Position numbers and translations under genes: made by a program
The notes under the pieces: generated by a model
Seen by the model: only the letters and a program-made list of their open reading frames with translations
The model's database searches: none
Told to the model about the DNA's origin: nothing
Shown here: positions 44,849 through 56,700 of the stretch, in pieces
Position numbering within the stretch: the stretch's first letter is position 1
How the letters are laid out: the number at the start of each line of letters is the position of its first letter
Origin: Liolophura sinensis
Lineage: Eukaryota; Mollusca; Polyplacophora; Chitonida; Chitonidae
Length of the DNA: 64,000 nucleotides
Direction: 5' to 3'
Assembly (NCBI RefSeq): GCF_032854445.1
Contig: NC_088302.1
Coordinates: 14,811,338-14,875,337 of the forward strand

Positions 44849-44932
<84 letters not shown>
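44849..44932. repeat. (TA)n array, 84 bases
   Basis: Uninterrupted TA repeats; the left neighbour of a second array. Confidence 0.95.
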
Positions 44933-44936
<4 letters not shown>

Positions 44937-44944
44937 ATTTATAG

Positions 44945-44947
<3 letters not shown>

Positions 44948-45033
<86 letters not shown>
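44948..45033. repeat. (AT)n array, 86 bases
   Basis: Uninterrupted AT repeats separated from the first array by 15 bases. TTCACTATA left of the first array and TATAGTGAA between the two are inverted copies, so the whole can fold on itself. Confidence 0.95.
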
Positions 45034-45036
<3 letters not shown>

Positions 45037-45324
45037 GCAAACATACACAATGTCATCTCCACTTGTACTCGCGTGGCCCGAATGAAGTGTAAAGAAACAG
45101 GAAATTAACTACGTCGAAGCACGTATATATATGTTGATGTCTATATACCTACATACTTTCTCGATGTTTCCTGGTTGTACTCCATGGGATTAACTGGTAT
45201 ATATCACAAGCTGTACATGCAGCTTTAGGGCACGTGTTTTGAATTGTTGAGGTCATAGACGTTCAGTATAAAACAACATTATCAGCGTATATTGAGATAG
45301 TTAGCTTATCACAAGTTACGTGGT

Positions 45325-45462
45325 ATTTTATTTATGTATTTATTGGATCGGTGTTTTATGCCGTACTCAAGAATACATGTAATTCACTTTTAGACAACGG
45401 CGGGTATGTAGCTTTATGGTGGGAAGAGAAGGGTCCAGCCCGCTGGAAACCCACGAACATAC
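45325..45462 (-). mobile_element. SINE 3' fragment
   Basis: TTTATTTATGTATTTATTGG tail, then TTTTATGCCGTACTCAAGAA, a small insertion of ACATGTA, and CTTTATGGTGGGAAGAG with GGAAACCCACGAACAT. The head is absent. Confidence 0.75.
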
Positions 45463-46151
45463 ATGACGTGTTCTAATTATCAAGACTATGTTCATCAGTT
45501 TAAACGCTGTGTTTAGCTAACTTTCAAGAAAGTTCGTAAATATAAGATTTCGTTATATATTATATCATATAAAAGACTTAAAACATACAGAGAGTAAAAC
45601 AGAGCCGCGCCAACAGTGTGATATTTGGAAAATGGTCAAATGTAACCGGTGAAATACGGCCTCTTGTATGTCAATTTAACTCATGGTTTCATTCTGTTTA
45701 TGTATATAAATGTCTAAATGTCAAGTTACACGACCGATTAGCACTATCGCTTTAGCAGAATTAGGTAAAAACATAACGTAATGATGCGAGTTGCAATTCA
45801 CTAGACGTAACTGGTCTAGAACTACTCAATAGATGTGGTGTCATCACATTTAATATATACAATCAGAGCAATGGGACGGGATTGGGTTTGGCCCGGAGTC
45901 AGCATAATGTCACTGGGTGGGATGGCAGGCCTGGTGTGTTCGGCATGATACTTCAGAGGTGGCAGCACTTAGGCGGCATGAACTCACCCTGCCACAAGAA
46001 GACACATGGTATATGTACACAAACTTAATGACCACTCCTCGTCATATGAGTGAAGATTGCCAAGGAAGATGTAAAACACAAAGCATACATACCCACACAT
46101 ACAACCACATTAAAACTCTGCGAAAGGACAGAGGATGCTCAATCCTTCAGC

Positions 46152-46421
46152 GGGTGCCTCCGTGGCTCTGTTGGTTAGCGCGCTAGCGCAGCGTAATGAC
46201 CCTGGAGCCTCTCACCAATGAGGTCGCTGTGAGTTCAAGTCCAGCTCATGTTGGCTTCCTCTCCGGCCGTAAGAGAGAAGGTCTTACAGCAACCTGCGGA
46301 TGGTCGTGGAGTTTCGCCCGGGCTCTGTCCGGTTTCCGTCCTCCATAATGCTGGCCGCCGTCGTATAAGTGAAACATTCTTGAGTACGGTGAAAAACACC
46401 AATCACATAAATAAATAAATA
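46152..46421 (+). mobile_element. Full-length SINE, best tRNA-like head
   Basis: GGGTGCCTCCGTGGCTCTGT contains the A box and GTGAGTTCAAGTCCAG the B box. The central domain and AATAAATAAATAAAT tail follow. Flanks AATCCTTCAGC (46141-46151) and AATCCATCAGC (46422-46432) differ at one base. Confidence 0.92.
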
Positions 46422-47201
46422 AATCCATCAGCAGAATACTGGTATTATGCATGTCTTCTGACTTTACAACTTACATGATTTCCGAAAACAGAAATACACG
46501 CGAATTTCTGCTCTATGGCGTTTTAGAGAACACCCCACAAGTAAACAGAAAGAATGAACACAGGGATGCGATTTGTTACTTAAAAGCGACTTGAAACCTC
46601 CCTTTCATTTTGTAGACTTTATATTTTGTTTGGTGCTTGTCTAAAACAAATTCTTGATACGACCAATAATATTATTGGCTGTTTTCCTGTTTGAGTATGT
46701 GGGCCGCCCAACCCGTTTTATTCACCGTTGGAGCGTAAAAAGGGACTGGTCCATCAGGAATTAGACATTCACACAATGAGTGCTGCAATAACTTGTCCAA
46801 CACGAATTGAATCGCATGTATATAACTGTCTTCAGGTTTAGGATGGTCAGCTATCCTTATTTTTATGCACGAACAACACCGTGTTGTAAGTGTTATCCTG
46901 TTTCTGTAGAGACATCTCCATGCCCTTTCAAGCAGATGCCATCAGTCGCCACGGAGAGCCAACGTAAAGCCATCGAGGGATTGTTGCATGCTTTCGGCTT
47001 ACATCAAGAGGATGCTGAACATTGCGGTTTGGTCGCAATAATATCGCATAAGCCAACAGAAAGTCATGCAACACACGATAAGTGGCATCGTCAAAAATGA
47101 ACCAATTCACACGTTATAACTATAGGAACTGGGAAAACGCAGACGAATCGAGATGAGAAATTGGGAATATTTCACTACCTCAATGAGCTTTGATTGAAGA
47201 A

Positions 47202-47296
47202 CTGATTGATGTTTAACGCCGTACTCAGGAATTGTTCACATATACAACACGCGGGTGAGGTTTATGGCTGGAATAAACCATCAACCTTCGCAACAG
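47202..47296 (-). mobile_element. Worn SINE 3' fragment
   Basis: GATTGATGTTTAACGCCGTA and CTCAGGAATTGTTCACATAT match the family tail. The rest is diverged. A further worn plus-strand piece (GGGCTTCCTCTCCTGCTGTA) is at 47743-47790. Confidence 0.55.
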
Positions 47297-48929
47297 AAGT
47301 CGATATGGCGGCCTCGTAGAAAGAAAGGCGTTTTTTTTTTCTTTTTTTTTCTGAACTTGGTCATTTAAATTCAAACCCTTGTAATTGGGGATTCCAGCTG
47401 GCTGCATGCGGCTCTTTTTTCAGGTCATGTGACTGATCAGATAATTTATGTCCAAATTAATATAGTTGAAAATCATTTGTCCCTATTTGTAGTTCTCCCC
47501 GATTGTGACCAGAAATGGTCAAATAGCGCCATGATATCCACAGGCTGGACTGCCTCTTCCATCGAACACACTACCTCTCCCGATTCTCTCTACATACGCA
47601 TCCAGTGTATAGGAAAAAGTTTGCATTTGTCATTGAAAAAATGGTTCCGGTTTCCTAGAATTTGATCTGTGTTTAAAACAACTGAGCAAGACAAGACTCT
47701 CACAAATGCAGTAGCTAGATGTGAGTTTATGTCTGGTTCGCGCGGGCTTCCTCTCCTGCTGTACGTTGGAAGGTTTTCCAGCAATCTTGAAGCCTCGTAC
47801 GACTTGGTTTTGATTACAATTGATTAATATAATAAAAAAGTCGAACAGCGATGCCATTATTAAACTTGTATTCATGGAAGTATGTCGTACATATATATAT
47901 TACATCGTAAAACATTTACATCTCGGCGGAGCCTTTCTAGCCACATCCGGGCGCTTTGCAACCCAGAACTATCACCGACCACCGATCAAACAACAACGGA
48001 CAGCAACCACAGTCCTTTTCGGAGAAGACAGAATCCCATTTTACATCTGGGTAATAAATTAATCAAATCTGAGAGTAGGACAGTAAGATACAGCATTAAC
48101 CAAGGACACACCACAATCTTAACTGCACAAAGATATACCAATCAAGGCAACAATTGCCACATTTTCTAGATAGCAATGTATGTCTGGTTGCTATCATCAC
48201 ATCTGCTCGTCTTTCGTATCTCGCAAAAAATCAGTATGTATTGCATGACTATAATATATCGGCGTATTTTACCACCAATGCGACTTTTGTTATTAAAAGC
48301 AGTTCGCCTAATATCTTTTGCCTAAATTTTATTTCACAATCAATCATATCTTAAGATGCATTACATTAAAACTTGTCCCTACCACTGTACCTCCATCCTG
48401 GTACCTCTTAGCTTTCGTTATTCTCGGATAATTAAACAACATACTCTCCACTCAACCATTTCAAAATCCACAAAATAAACCACTGGATATCCGAAACATA
48501 TCATACTCTTAACAACTCCCCAGTGAAGTAAAACTGATTAAAATCCAACATCGAGACCAGCATAGAAACAAAATCCCTCCACAAATAGTAGCAAGTTAGG
48601 TAAAACTGGATTCACACATTGTGAGATTTGAAGTGCACTGGTATGCTAATTAGATTCATAGTCCAGCGCTTTACGGCATCCGAATTAGAGCTGGTCCTCT
48701 TACATAATTCCATTTGTCGCAGACGAGAAGCTACAACTGCAACTCTCACGTAACATTACGGTGTGACGTCTCATCTTGGGATTTCAATGGCTGTTTCCTC
48801 ATCAAATGAGAGACCTCGTCAAATCGCCAGAAGCAACTAGGGTTCACGCTGTGTAGTCTATTGCTCATTCCTGCCTTTGTAAAGGCGTTCTGTATCAATA
48901 ATGTATAACGTAGTTTTACGAAAATATGA

Positions 48930-49139
48930 TTTATTTGACTGGTGTTTTATGCCGTACTCGTGAATATTTCGCTTATACGGCGGTTGCCACTATTATGGTG
49001 GGAGGAAACCGCTCAGAGCCAGGGGGAAACCCACGACCATCCACAGGTTGCGGACTGCCACAGTGAACGCAATGGTGGGCGGCTCACGGGTATCTGCGCT
49101 GCGCTGGCGTGCTAACCCCCTCTGCCACAAGGGTCTCAT
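48930..49139 (-). mobile_element. SINE copy with 10-bp target duplication
   Basis: TTTATTTGACTGGTGTTTTA tail, central domain (GGTGGGAGGAAACCGCTCAG, CCACGACCATCCACAGGTTG) and a worn head ending GAGACCCTTGTGG on the minus strand. About 50 bases around the B box are deleted. GAAAATATGA flanks it exactly at 48920-48929 and 49140-49149. Confidence 0.88.
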
Positions 49140-50728
49140 GAAAATATGACAAACGATATTTCATAAGCCGCGTTTATCTGCTTGGGTGTCCAATTCTACA
49201 AAATGTATGAAATAAGGTTTGACATGTTTTCATTGGACATGTAGTCTATTCATACATAGCCTGCAAGAGAACAAGTCAACTCGGCCCTCAAGAGGCCAAT
49301 GCGTGGGGAACAAGTACACCACTGCATACCTATGTGGGGAAAAGCGAGAACTAGGCCCGTACTTATCAAACGTCTTAAGTCAAAATTTCGAGCACAGCTA
49401 CAATTAAAATATTTCGGTTCAGAAAGTTTAAAATTTGTACACTGCTTCTTTTACTGCAAAACAACGTAGTAACCACAATCTCAGTTCTTTCCCATTGTGA
49501 CTTTGGCCTTTCAAGCACATTCAGTTTTTGACTTAAGCCTTCAGTTGCTTGATAAACACGGGCTCTGATTTGATCCGGTCAAGCGTTTTTCTAACCCAAC
49601 TAATAAGTGTTCTGTAACAAGAATCTAAATAATGTAAAATCATAGTTTACAATCCTTCTTAGCTGAATGAAAAGTTGGGATAGATAGATATGCATGCATA
49701 TATCACACAAAATAAAATATACACATAACCATGAAACTTGTGGATGAGCTATATCCCACTGAACAAGTGGAAATTTCAATTTACAGAGAATGGTGTATGT
49801 GCAAAAGGAACAAAGTGGTGTCCTGGGCTTGGGAAATATCCACATAAATTGTCCAATATGCCCAAATTCATCACACTAAATTACTCACAAGAATGCCATA
49901 TAAAGTAGCCAAAATGAATCCATGTACATATACAACATTCGTTTTGGAGATAAACTTTAAAAAATATCCAAAAAAAAAAACATATGCATAACTGTTCACC
50001 TGTTCTGTACAAAATTCTTAACCCCATTCACAATGGTGTGAACATAAATCTAAGGCCAAACTTATCTGGATAATTTCACAACATACAAATAGGTTTTTAC
50101 AAAATGTTGCTTGTAATAGTACAACACAAGGAGATAAAACAGACAATTAGTGTATCGTATTTAAATGTATCCTTTTCTCTAATCTGTTATAAACTGACAT
50201 GGTCAGGAACATGCACACATAGAAAATACAGACCAATTTTTTTAACTAAGGCTAAGATCTTTGAGGTTCCCTTTAAAGAACACAAGCAATCATGGAAGTC
50301 TCTTGTCAGTCTGGGGGAGTCTCCCTTCTACGAAAATCAATATACTGTACTTTTTACCTCTTCTGGTTGTTTTTGACCAAATCTAAATACAATTTCCAAT
50401 CTGAAATAATACAATTTTTTTTCGCACAAAACAAAGGTTTTATGAGTTTTGCTTTGTTACAGAACTTACTGTGGTACTTTGTTTCTTCCTTACTTCTTAA
50501 TTAATAAGACATTACTAATTCTGCTTAAAAAATTTTCATTATATGAAATAATCCTACAAAAACGGTTGAGGTTTTGATGTGAAAGTAGCACAACACGTGG
50601 ATATGAAATAGTGGAGTCCACACAAAAATCTCAAATATATGCCTCATATACCTACCTGACTTCATAACCTTTTGGCATCTTCACATAAAATTAGATAAAA
50701 TTCTTATTTCCTCAATTCTGCTCCCAAA

Positions 50729-50965
50729 TCTGTTTTAAACTCAGAATCTGTTTCAAACTCGGAATCTGTTTCAAACTCCGAAACAAATGAAAGAAAGCAT
50801 GATTCTCTCAGTCAAACGCCCGTGTAAATTTTCACCTTGTACTGGCCCATAACTGACAATCCAATGATACCTTGTGCAACCAAGTCTGCTCAGAACTAAC
50901 AATATAATGGTTTCCTGTGCAATCAAGTCTGCTGAGAGCTGGACAATTCACTGGTACCCTGCATT
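50729..50965. repeat. Two adjacent short tandem repeats
   Basis: At 50729-50788 an 18-bp unit (AATCTGTTTCAAACTCGG) occurs about three times. At 50852-50965 a roughly 52-bp unit containing CAAGTCTGCTCAGAACT, AATGGTTTCCTGTGCAA or their variants occurs about two and a half times. Confidence 0.75.
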
Positions 50966-53028
50966 ACAATGAGTGTTTAGGCCTAAGATATTGGCACAAA
51001 ATCTGTCACAGTTTCAAACCAATATTTCTCGAAACATTAAATAAGAGGAGAGATTTATGGCCACAATGTTTTTGTTTTTTTTTAATGACGATATCTTTGT
51101 ACTAATTTGTACTAAAGAGACCGCAATAAAAGAAGAGATTCTGTAACGTTTCTATCTTTCGTAGGTTACAACCTGACACTCCTTGAATGAGCAATTTGAA
51201 AGAAATGACGAACTGAAAAACCGTACGCCCACTACACATTGCTACTTTACTGCACAAGAACTATCAAATCTTGATTTTCACACAAATTAGAGAAAGTCTG
51301 GCAAACATACAACTTTGATGGGAAAACGTGTAAGTAAACAGCAGTTTCAAAATGCCACCTGGGATGATTCCATAGCTTTGCAATGGATCATCTTCATTCG
51401 TGTCCTTATAATACTACCCCTAGGCTAGGACACTACTCAGCATTCTGATAGTATAAGTCACATGACAGTCCACTGCATGCTTGTATACATATGAAAGGGT
51501 AGTTGAAATCTGCCTTGAAAATATGTCAGGGTGATATCCATCCACCATTATTCACAGCATCATGCAGTTAAATTTTTGGCGGAGTTTCATTCTAAGGTCT
51601 TTGAATTTACAGTCAAAGAAAAGTTTCCCTCAGAAGAAAACAGAAGTGTGAAATACTGGCTCAAGAAATCCAAACATTAGTTCACTTACCTGCCTGTAGT
51701 GCCAGTATTCAGCAGTCTCATGTATAAGCACTAATCAATGAGGTAAAGGAAATTTCAGGAAGGTCACCATGACATGTGTACACATCAAAAAGACAACACC
51801 CACCTGATTTTAAAATTCTTATGAATGGGAAGCCAACAATTTCTCCATATTCATTTCAGAACAAAAAGTTTTCCAGACTGAAAGGGATACAGAATGAATG
51901 CTGATTGGCTCACAGTAGAGATAGGCTTTCCTAGGTTAAACCGTTTAGGTTTGGTCACGCTTGAATAAATCTGCTATACCTAAAATTCAGTTCATTTTAG
52001 GCATAGTCTGGAATTGCTTATCTCTCACACCAGCCAATCAGAAATTATTATGTACCCCTTTTTGTCATGTTTGTGAAGAACAAATTACAAACCCCACAAC
52101 AATGCTGATATCTGAGAATAGCATTAAGGGTTTCATACAGCATTATCATAATCAGAAAGATCGTAATCTGTTATTCAAGCACTCAAAAAGCCTGTTACAT
52201 AATACCATTTATAAGATGAATTCTTTTCTGTTTTAACCAATGGCTTTGTTATTTTCACAAAAAGCTTACAAGTTCTTAACCAGATCTGTTCAGGATTAAA
52301 ACTCATGTTTTCATTCTTCTGAACTTTGGGAATCTGTACACGGACACTGGGGACACTGACTTCTGACAATTATGACCGAGGTAGTAGCGAGACTCCATGA
52401 TCAGCTCTAAGCTTCACGAACTGTTTATTCAGCTACATGTGAGTTACAAATCACTGCAACCAGAATTATCATTATCAGTACTTCCCCATGGTGTCTGTAG
52501 TTTAAAACATTGCGCACGTAGCCCGACAAAGTTAAAAGGTAAAACTAGTTTCCTCTCTCTTAGTCTCTTAGGCATACTCATGTTTACCTCCTGACTGACA
52601 ACTCTGACAATGTTAACCACATGTACAAGAAAAGCTCCAGAGTAAAATTATAATTACCTACATACTAAAGAACAAATCATATCTTCAGTTCATTATATAT
52701 ATTGCCATGTATACTTTTGCCATGTACACAGTTTTCTCTCCAGAACTGTATAATTTGTAACAAACTAAACTAGCCTAAAAAACAACAAAACAGTGATACC
52801 AGTCAAATTACAGCTTTCCTTAAACACTTACACTTTAAAGCCTCTTCACAGGTCAAGTACCATGGAAATATATAGATCAGTAGAACACGCTAAGTGGGAT
52901 CCTCTACTTACACTGTAAGTCTTTTCACAAATTGCACAGACAAATCTGAAAAAAGGCATTTCCCAAAACTTGGTAACCTACTCGTCATAAACCACTTTTA
53001 TAAATTAATGTCACAATTTCTCCAGATT

Positions 53029-53044
<16 letters not shown>

Positions 53045-53079
<35 letters not shown>
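53045..53079. repeat. (AT)n microsatellite after A-run
   Basis: A run of A (53029-53045) passes into about 35 bases of AT repeats. Confidence 0.95.
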
Positions 53080-53081
<2 letters not shown>

Positions 53082-53611
53082 GTAAAAAAGTTGAAGTTCA
53101 TTTACAAAATCATAGTCAAACAGTATCAAAGACTCATATCTGAAATCATTCCTAACACTTTGCCAGGTTTCACTGCCTCTTACACTGTTACTATTGAAGT
53201 TAAGCCAGGGCGTAACTCTACATGAAAGTTGAGCTTTTAACGTCCATCTAAAGAAAAAAACCCTGCTAGGTTAATATAAAGATTACAGTCACAGCTTCAG
53301 TCAGTTAGCACAGCTAAATGCTCACACAAGATCAAACCGTGATGCTTAAGTGTTATTGGTGCTAATGGTCACCCGTACATGCATTCATAAAACAGTACCA
53401 CTGTGCAGTTCACACAGAAAGTATTTATATATATATACCATATATATACATGTACACATATATTAGATTGGAGCCTGGGTCACTCTTGTAGTCTTTCGTA
53501 TATAGAGAGTAGAAGCTGGATCCACCCATCCGAAACATCACAGGTAAGCGGTACTTCCTGGACAGGTGTTATTAATCACAATTCCCCTGTGTCAGTCTAA
53601 GCTGCATACAA

Positions 53612-53740
53612 TCATATCCCCCCTGATGTGCCACTACCCGGGTCTTCCGACCCCCCAGGGAATGCCCCAGGGGGTGAATAGTCTTTTGTAGTGGTGTCTT
53701 CTCCACTTAAATCCTTCCTACACACTGGACATGTGCCATG
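53612..53740 (-). CDS. RNF126: RNF126 exon 9 (RING end, C-terminus)
   Basis: Acceptor TTTTTGCTCCAG. Phase 0 start at His256; [15 protein letters not shown] gives the last RING Cys pair, then a Gly/Pro tail to TGA at 53614-53612. Confidence 0.95.
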   Translation of the reverse strand, partial: HGTCPVCRKDLSGEDTTTKDYSPPGAFPGGSEDPGSGTSGGI

Positions 53741-56700
53741 CTGGAGCAAAAAGAAACAAATACACATGAAGTAAGAGTAAATTTTAACGTTATTCAAACA
53801 AGAGAATAGAATATTCCACTTGAATAGCTTCAAAGTCAGAGGTATATTTACTTATTTATTTGATCGATGTTTTAGGCTGTACGCAAGAATATTTCACATT
53901 ATTGTGGGAGGAAACCTGGGCAAAGCAAGGAGGAAACCTACGACCATTCACAGGTAGTCGGCATGCCTTCCTAAGTACAAATGGAGAGGAGGCCAGCATG
54001 AGCTGGACGAACTCACAGCAACCACACTGGTGAGGGGCTCCAGTGCCACTGCCAGGGTCAAAAATAAAATCTGACCTTCTTCAGTTTAAAACAGCTTCAA
54101 CGCTTTCATACAAAACTGTACACTTAACAATCTCCTCATTTACCTTACAAGCTGTAATATTAGAAGAATAGTTATCAGAAGCCTTACTCACTGCCTTAAA
54201 ACTGAACAGGCTTGCCTGTGAAAGATGGATTTGAGTTTACAAAAAAACCAAGTGCAGATGTACTTACAAGTTGTAACCAGGGCACAATACAGCCTGAGTG
54301 ATAACAATGTTGGCACGGTAACTGACGAACAGATTCCTCTATGATGAAGTCTTCCATACACACTGAGCACTGAACTACCTTATCTGAAAACCAAAAGCAC
54401 TTATGTACTTAAGCCTATACAAATACAACGTTCTGTCTAGAACTAACACTTTGACCAAAGACCAAAAGAGCTATAAAGATAATGGCGATATCATCTGCAT
54501 TTTTAACATTAATGGGAATGACGAATGTTTGGAGCACATTTTCCACTGCAACTGCCACAAACAAGGGAGACTATCCGTTAACGAAACCAGTGCTACAGCC
54601 TTTCTTTGGGAGTTATCTACCTTTGCACGTCAAGCCATTTAATTCTTGAGGTGCTTCCAGTAAACTATCAACTACCCCCAGGAAAGTTAGGTCAAAATTA
54701 ACAGGTTTTGAGGTGTTTTATGCTGAGGTGTAGCGCATCTGTGACATCAAAAAGAGAGAATAATATGACAAAGCCTTGTTAATAAAAACATAAAATATTT
54801 TAGATATTCAGCAATATAAGACTACTATCAAACTTGTTCTGTTACAAGCGGCATGTGATTTCAAAATTATCTGCAATCCCTCAGAGGGAGTTTGAGGAAT
54901 GAAAGATCCTGAACATGTTCTGAGTAGCCACTTACCAACATGTTCCTGTGTAATGGTTATAGTGGGTAAATGATCTATCTTGTCTTTTTCAGCAGGAGGG
55001 GCTCCCGTTCCCTCTAACTGGTTGAGCAGCTGAAAACAATCAATTAAAAAGAGGCTGAGTGTAGATGAAGAATAAGTTTTTACATGATATCACAGGTATA
55101 CTGAGCAAATGAATCATTTGTTCATTCGTGTCACTTTTTAAACATCACACTCAAAGCACAAGTAGTTTAACTCACTATATCATCAGGAGTAAAGCCATCA
55201 TCCTCATAATGACATAATAAACTGCTGAAATATTGAGTTAAAATAAGCTTTCGTTCTTCAGAGTTACACTACTTGTGTATTACATGAAACTTATCAGTGG
55301 ATCTACTGGACACTCAAAACATTTCCACTAATAAGAGCAAGATTTAAGTTCAATTTTTCGACGAATTTTCTGTGACGTAGAGATCTGAACACCATATTGG
55401 TGGAAGGAAAGTAATCTTTAACACACATAAGGCTGCACAGAGAGCCACAAGACCCTACAAAATTGAGAGTGAGGTTATCCAAAATTCCCTGTCCTGGGAT
55501 TGAACTCACACCTTTTGAGTTCTATCTACTCAGCCATGGCCTGCTCCCAGAGGGTAGATAATGCACCTACCTGTGTAATAATGGCATCCAAACCTCCTGC
55601 ACCCCAGGCATAGTCTTCTGGATTACCATGGATGTTAAACATACCACTGCAAAAGAGCATCTTACAGTAGTTACTACATTGTGCATTACCATACCATAAC
55701 AAACAATACTGAGGGAACTGTGAGTTTACTTTACTTTCATAGGTCTTTTGAGATATACTCTAGAATATTTAACTTAATGATTGATTTATTTATCTGACTG
55801 GAGTTTTAGGCAGCGTTCAAGAATATTTTACTTATAATACAATGGTAGCCAGCATCAGAGTGGGAGGAAACCCAGCCAACCCACAACCATCCGCATTCTG
55901 CTGACAGGAAACCCAGGTTCCTGGGTGATTATGTTGCTGCCAGCACGCTAACCACCAGGCCACAAAGGCCCTCAACCGAATGTTGGTGAATCGGATTAAT
56001 GAGTGAATAAACCAGATAAAAAAATAAATATGCCTTGGTAATATGTCCGACACAAAAAAAGGCATACAGAACAACAGGCGCTTGAAGTAACTACACCTAC
56101 AGCCACAACAAAAAGCACAAATTTGAAATTACAAATCAACTCTGATTTGTTCACGATGCCTATTTTACTGATACTGATCACAAACTCGTACACAAGACAA
56201 ATGCTATACATGGCAAGCTGGAAGATTTCAGGCTATAATGCTATGACTGCATAGTGATGTTCCGGAGTGCCAAATTACTATCACCATTACAGTTCATACA
56301 TGAAATTATAGAGGACTGGTATAAACAATAATAGGAATTACTGTATTTATTTATTTGATTGTTGTTAAACGACATGCTCAAAAATTTTCCACTTATATCA
56401 TGCCAATCAATTTATGGGTGGAGGAAACTGGAGTGCTCAGGGTAAAACCACTGACCTTTGGCAATCTAATGACAAGCTTTCCCCACATATGAAGTAGAGA
56501 TATGCACACCACATGGTTTGAAGATTAGTGGTCTTCAGCAAATGATAAACTGCACAAAACAACACGAAACATCGTCCACCATTTAGGATGCCCAGCAGGG
56601 GAATTTACAAATTGTAATGGAAATTAAGATGTGTACATGTATGTATATGTGTAATTTATGGTCTGAACAAAAAATGAGTGGGGTACTTACATTGTGGGCA

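Larger units (their letters stand above)
42761..53611. other. Intergenic region plus probable RNF126 3' UTR
   Basis: No protein-coding gene is recognised. It holds SINE copies, two adjacent AT arrays and short tandem repeats, listed separately. The RNF126 3' UTR must extend left from 53611. A minus-strand AATAAA lies at 52434-52439 and could be its polyadenylation signal, but other sites are possible. 49.2-53 kb is comparatively SINE-free. Confidence 0.5.

Noticed and set aside
44582-45108. Frames rich in Ile-Tyr
   Set aside because: These are translations of TA microsatellites.
46152-46250. Functional tRNA gene
   Set aside because: A and B boxes are present, but the cloverleaf is not maintained and it continues into the SINE central domain.
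46807-47110. Overlapping plus and minus frames of 97 and 60 codons
   Set aside because: No similarity to any protein I recognise; close to worn SINE pieces, probably chance.
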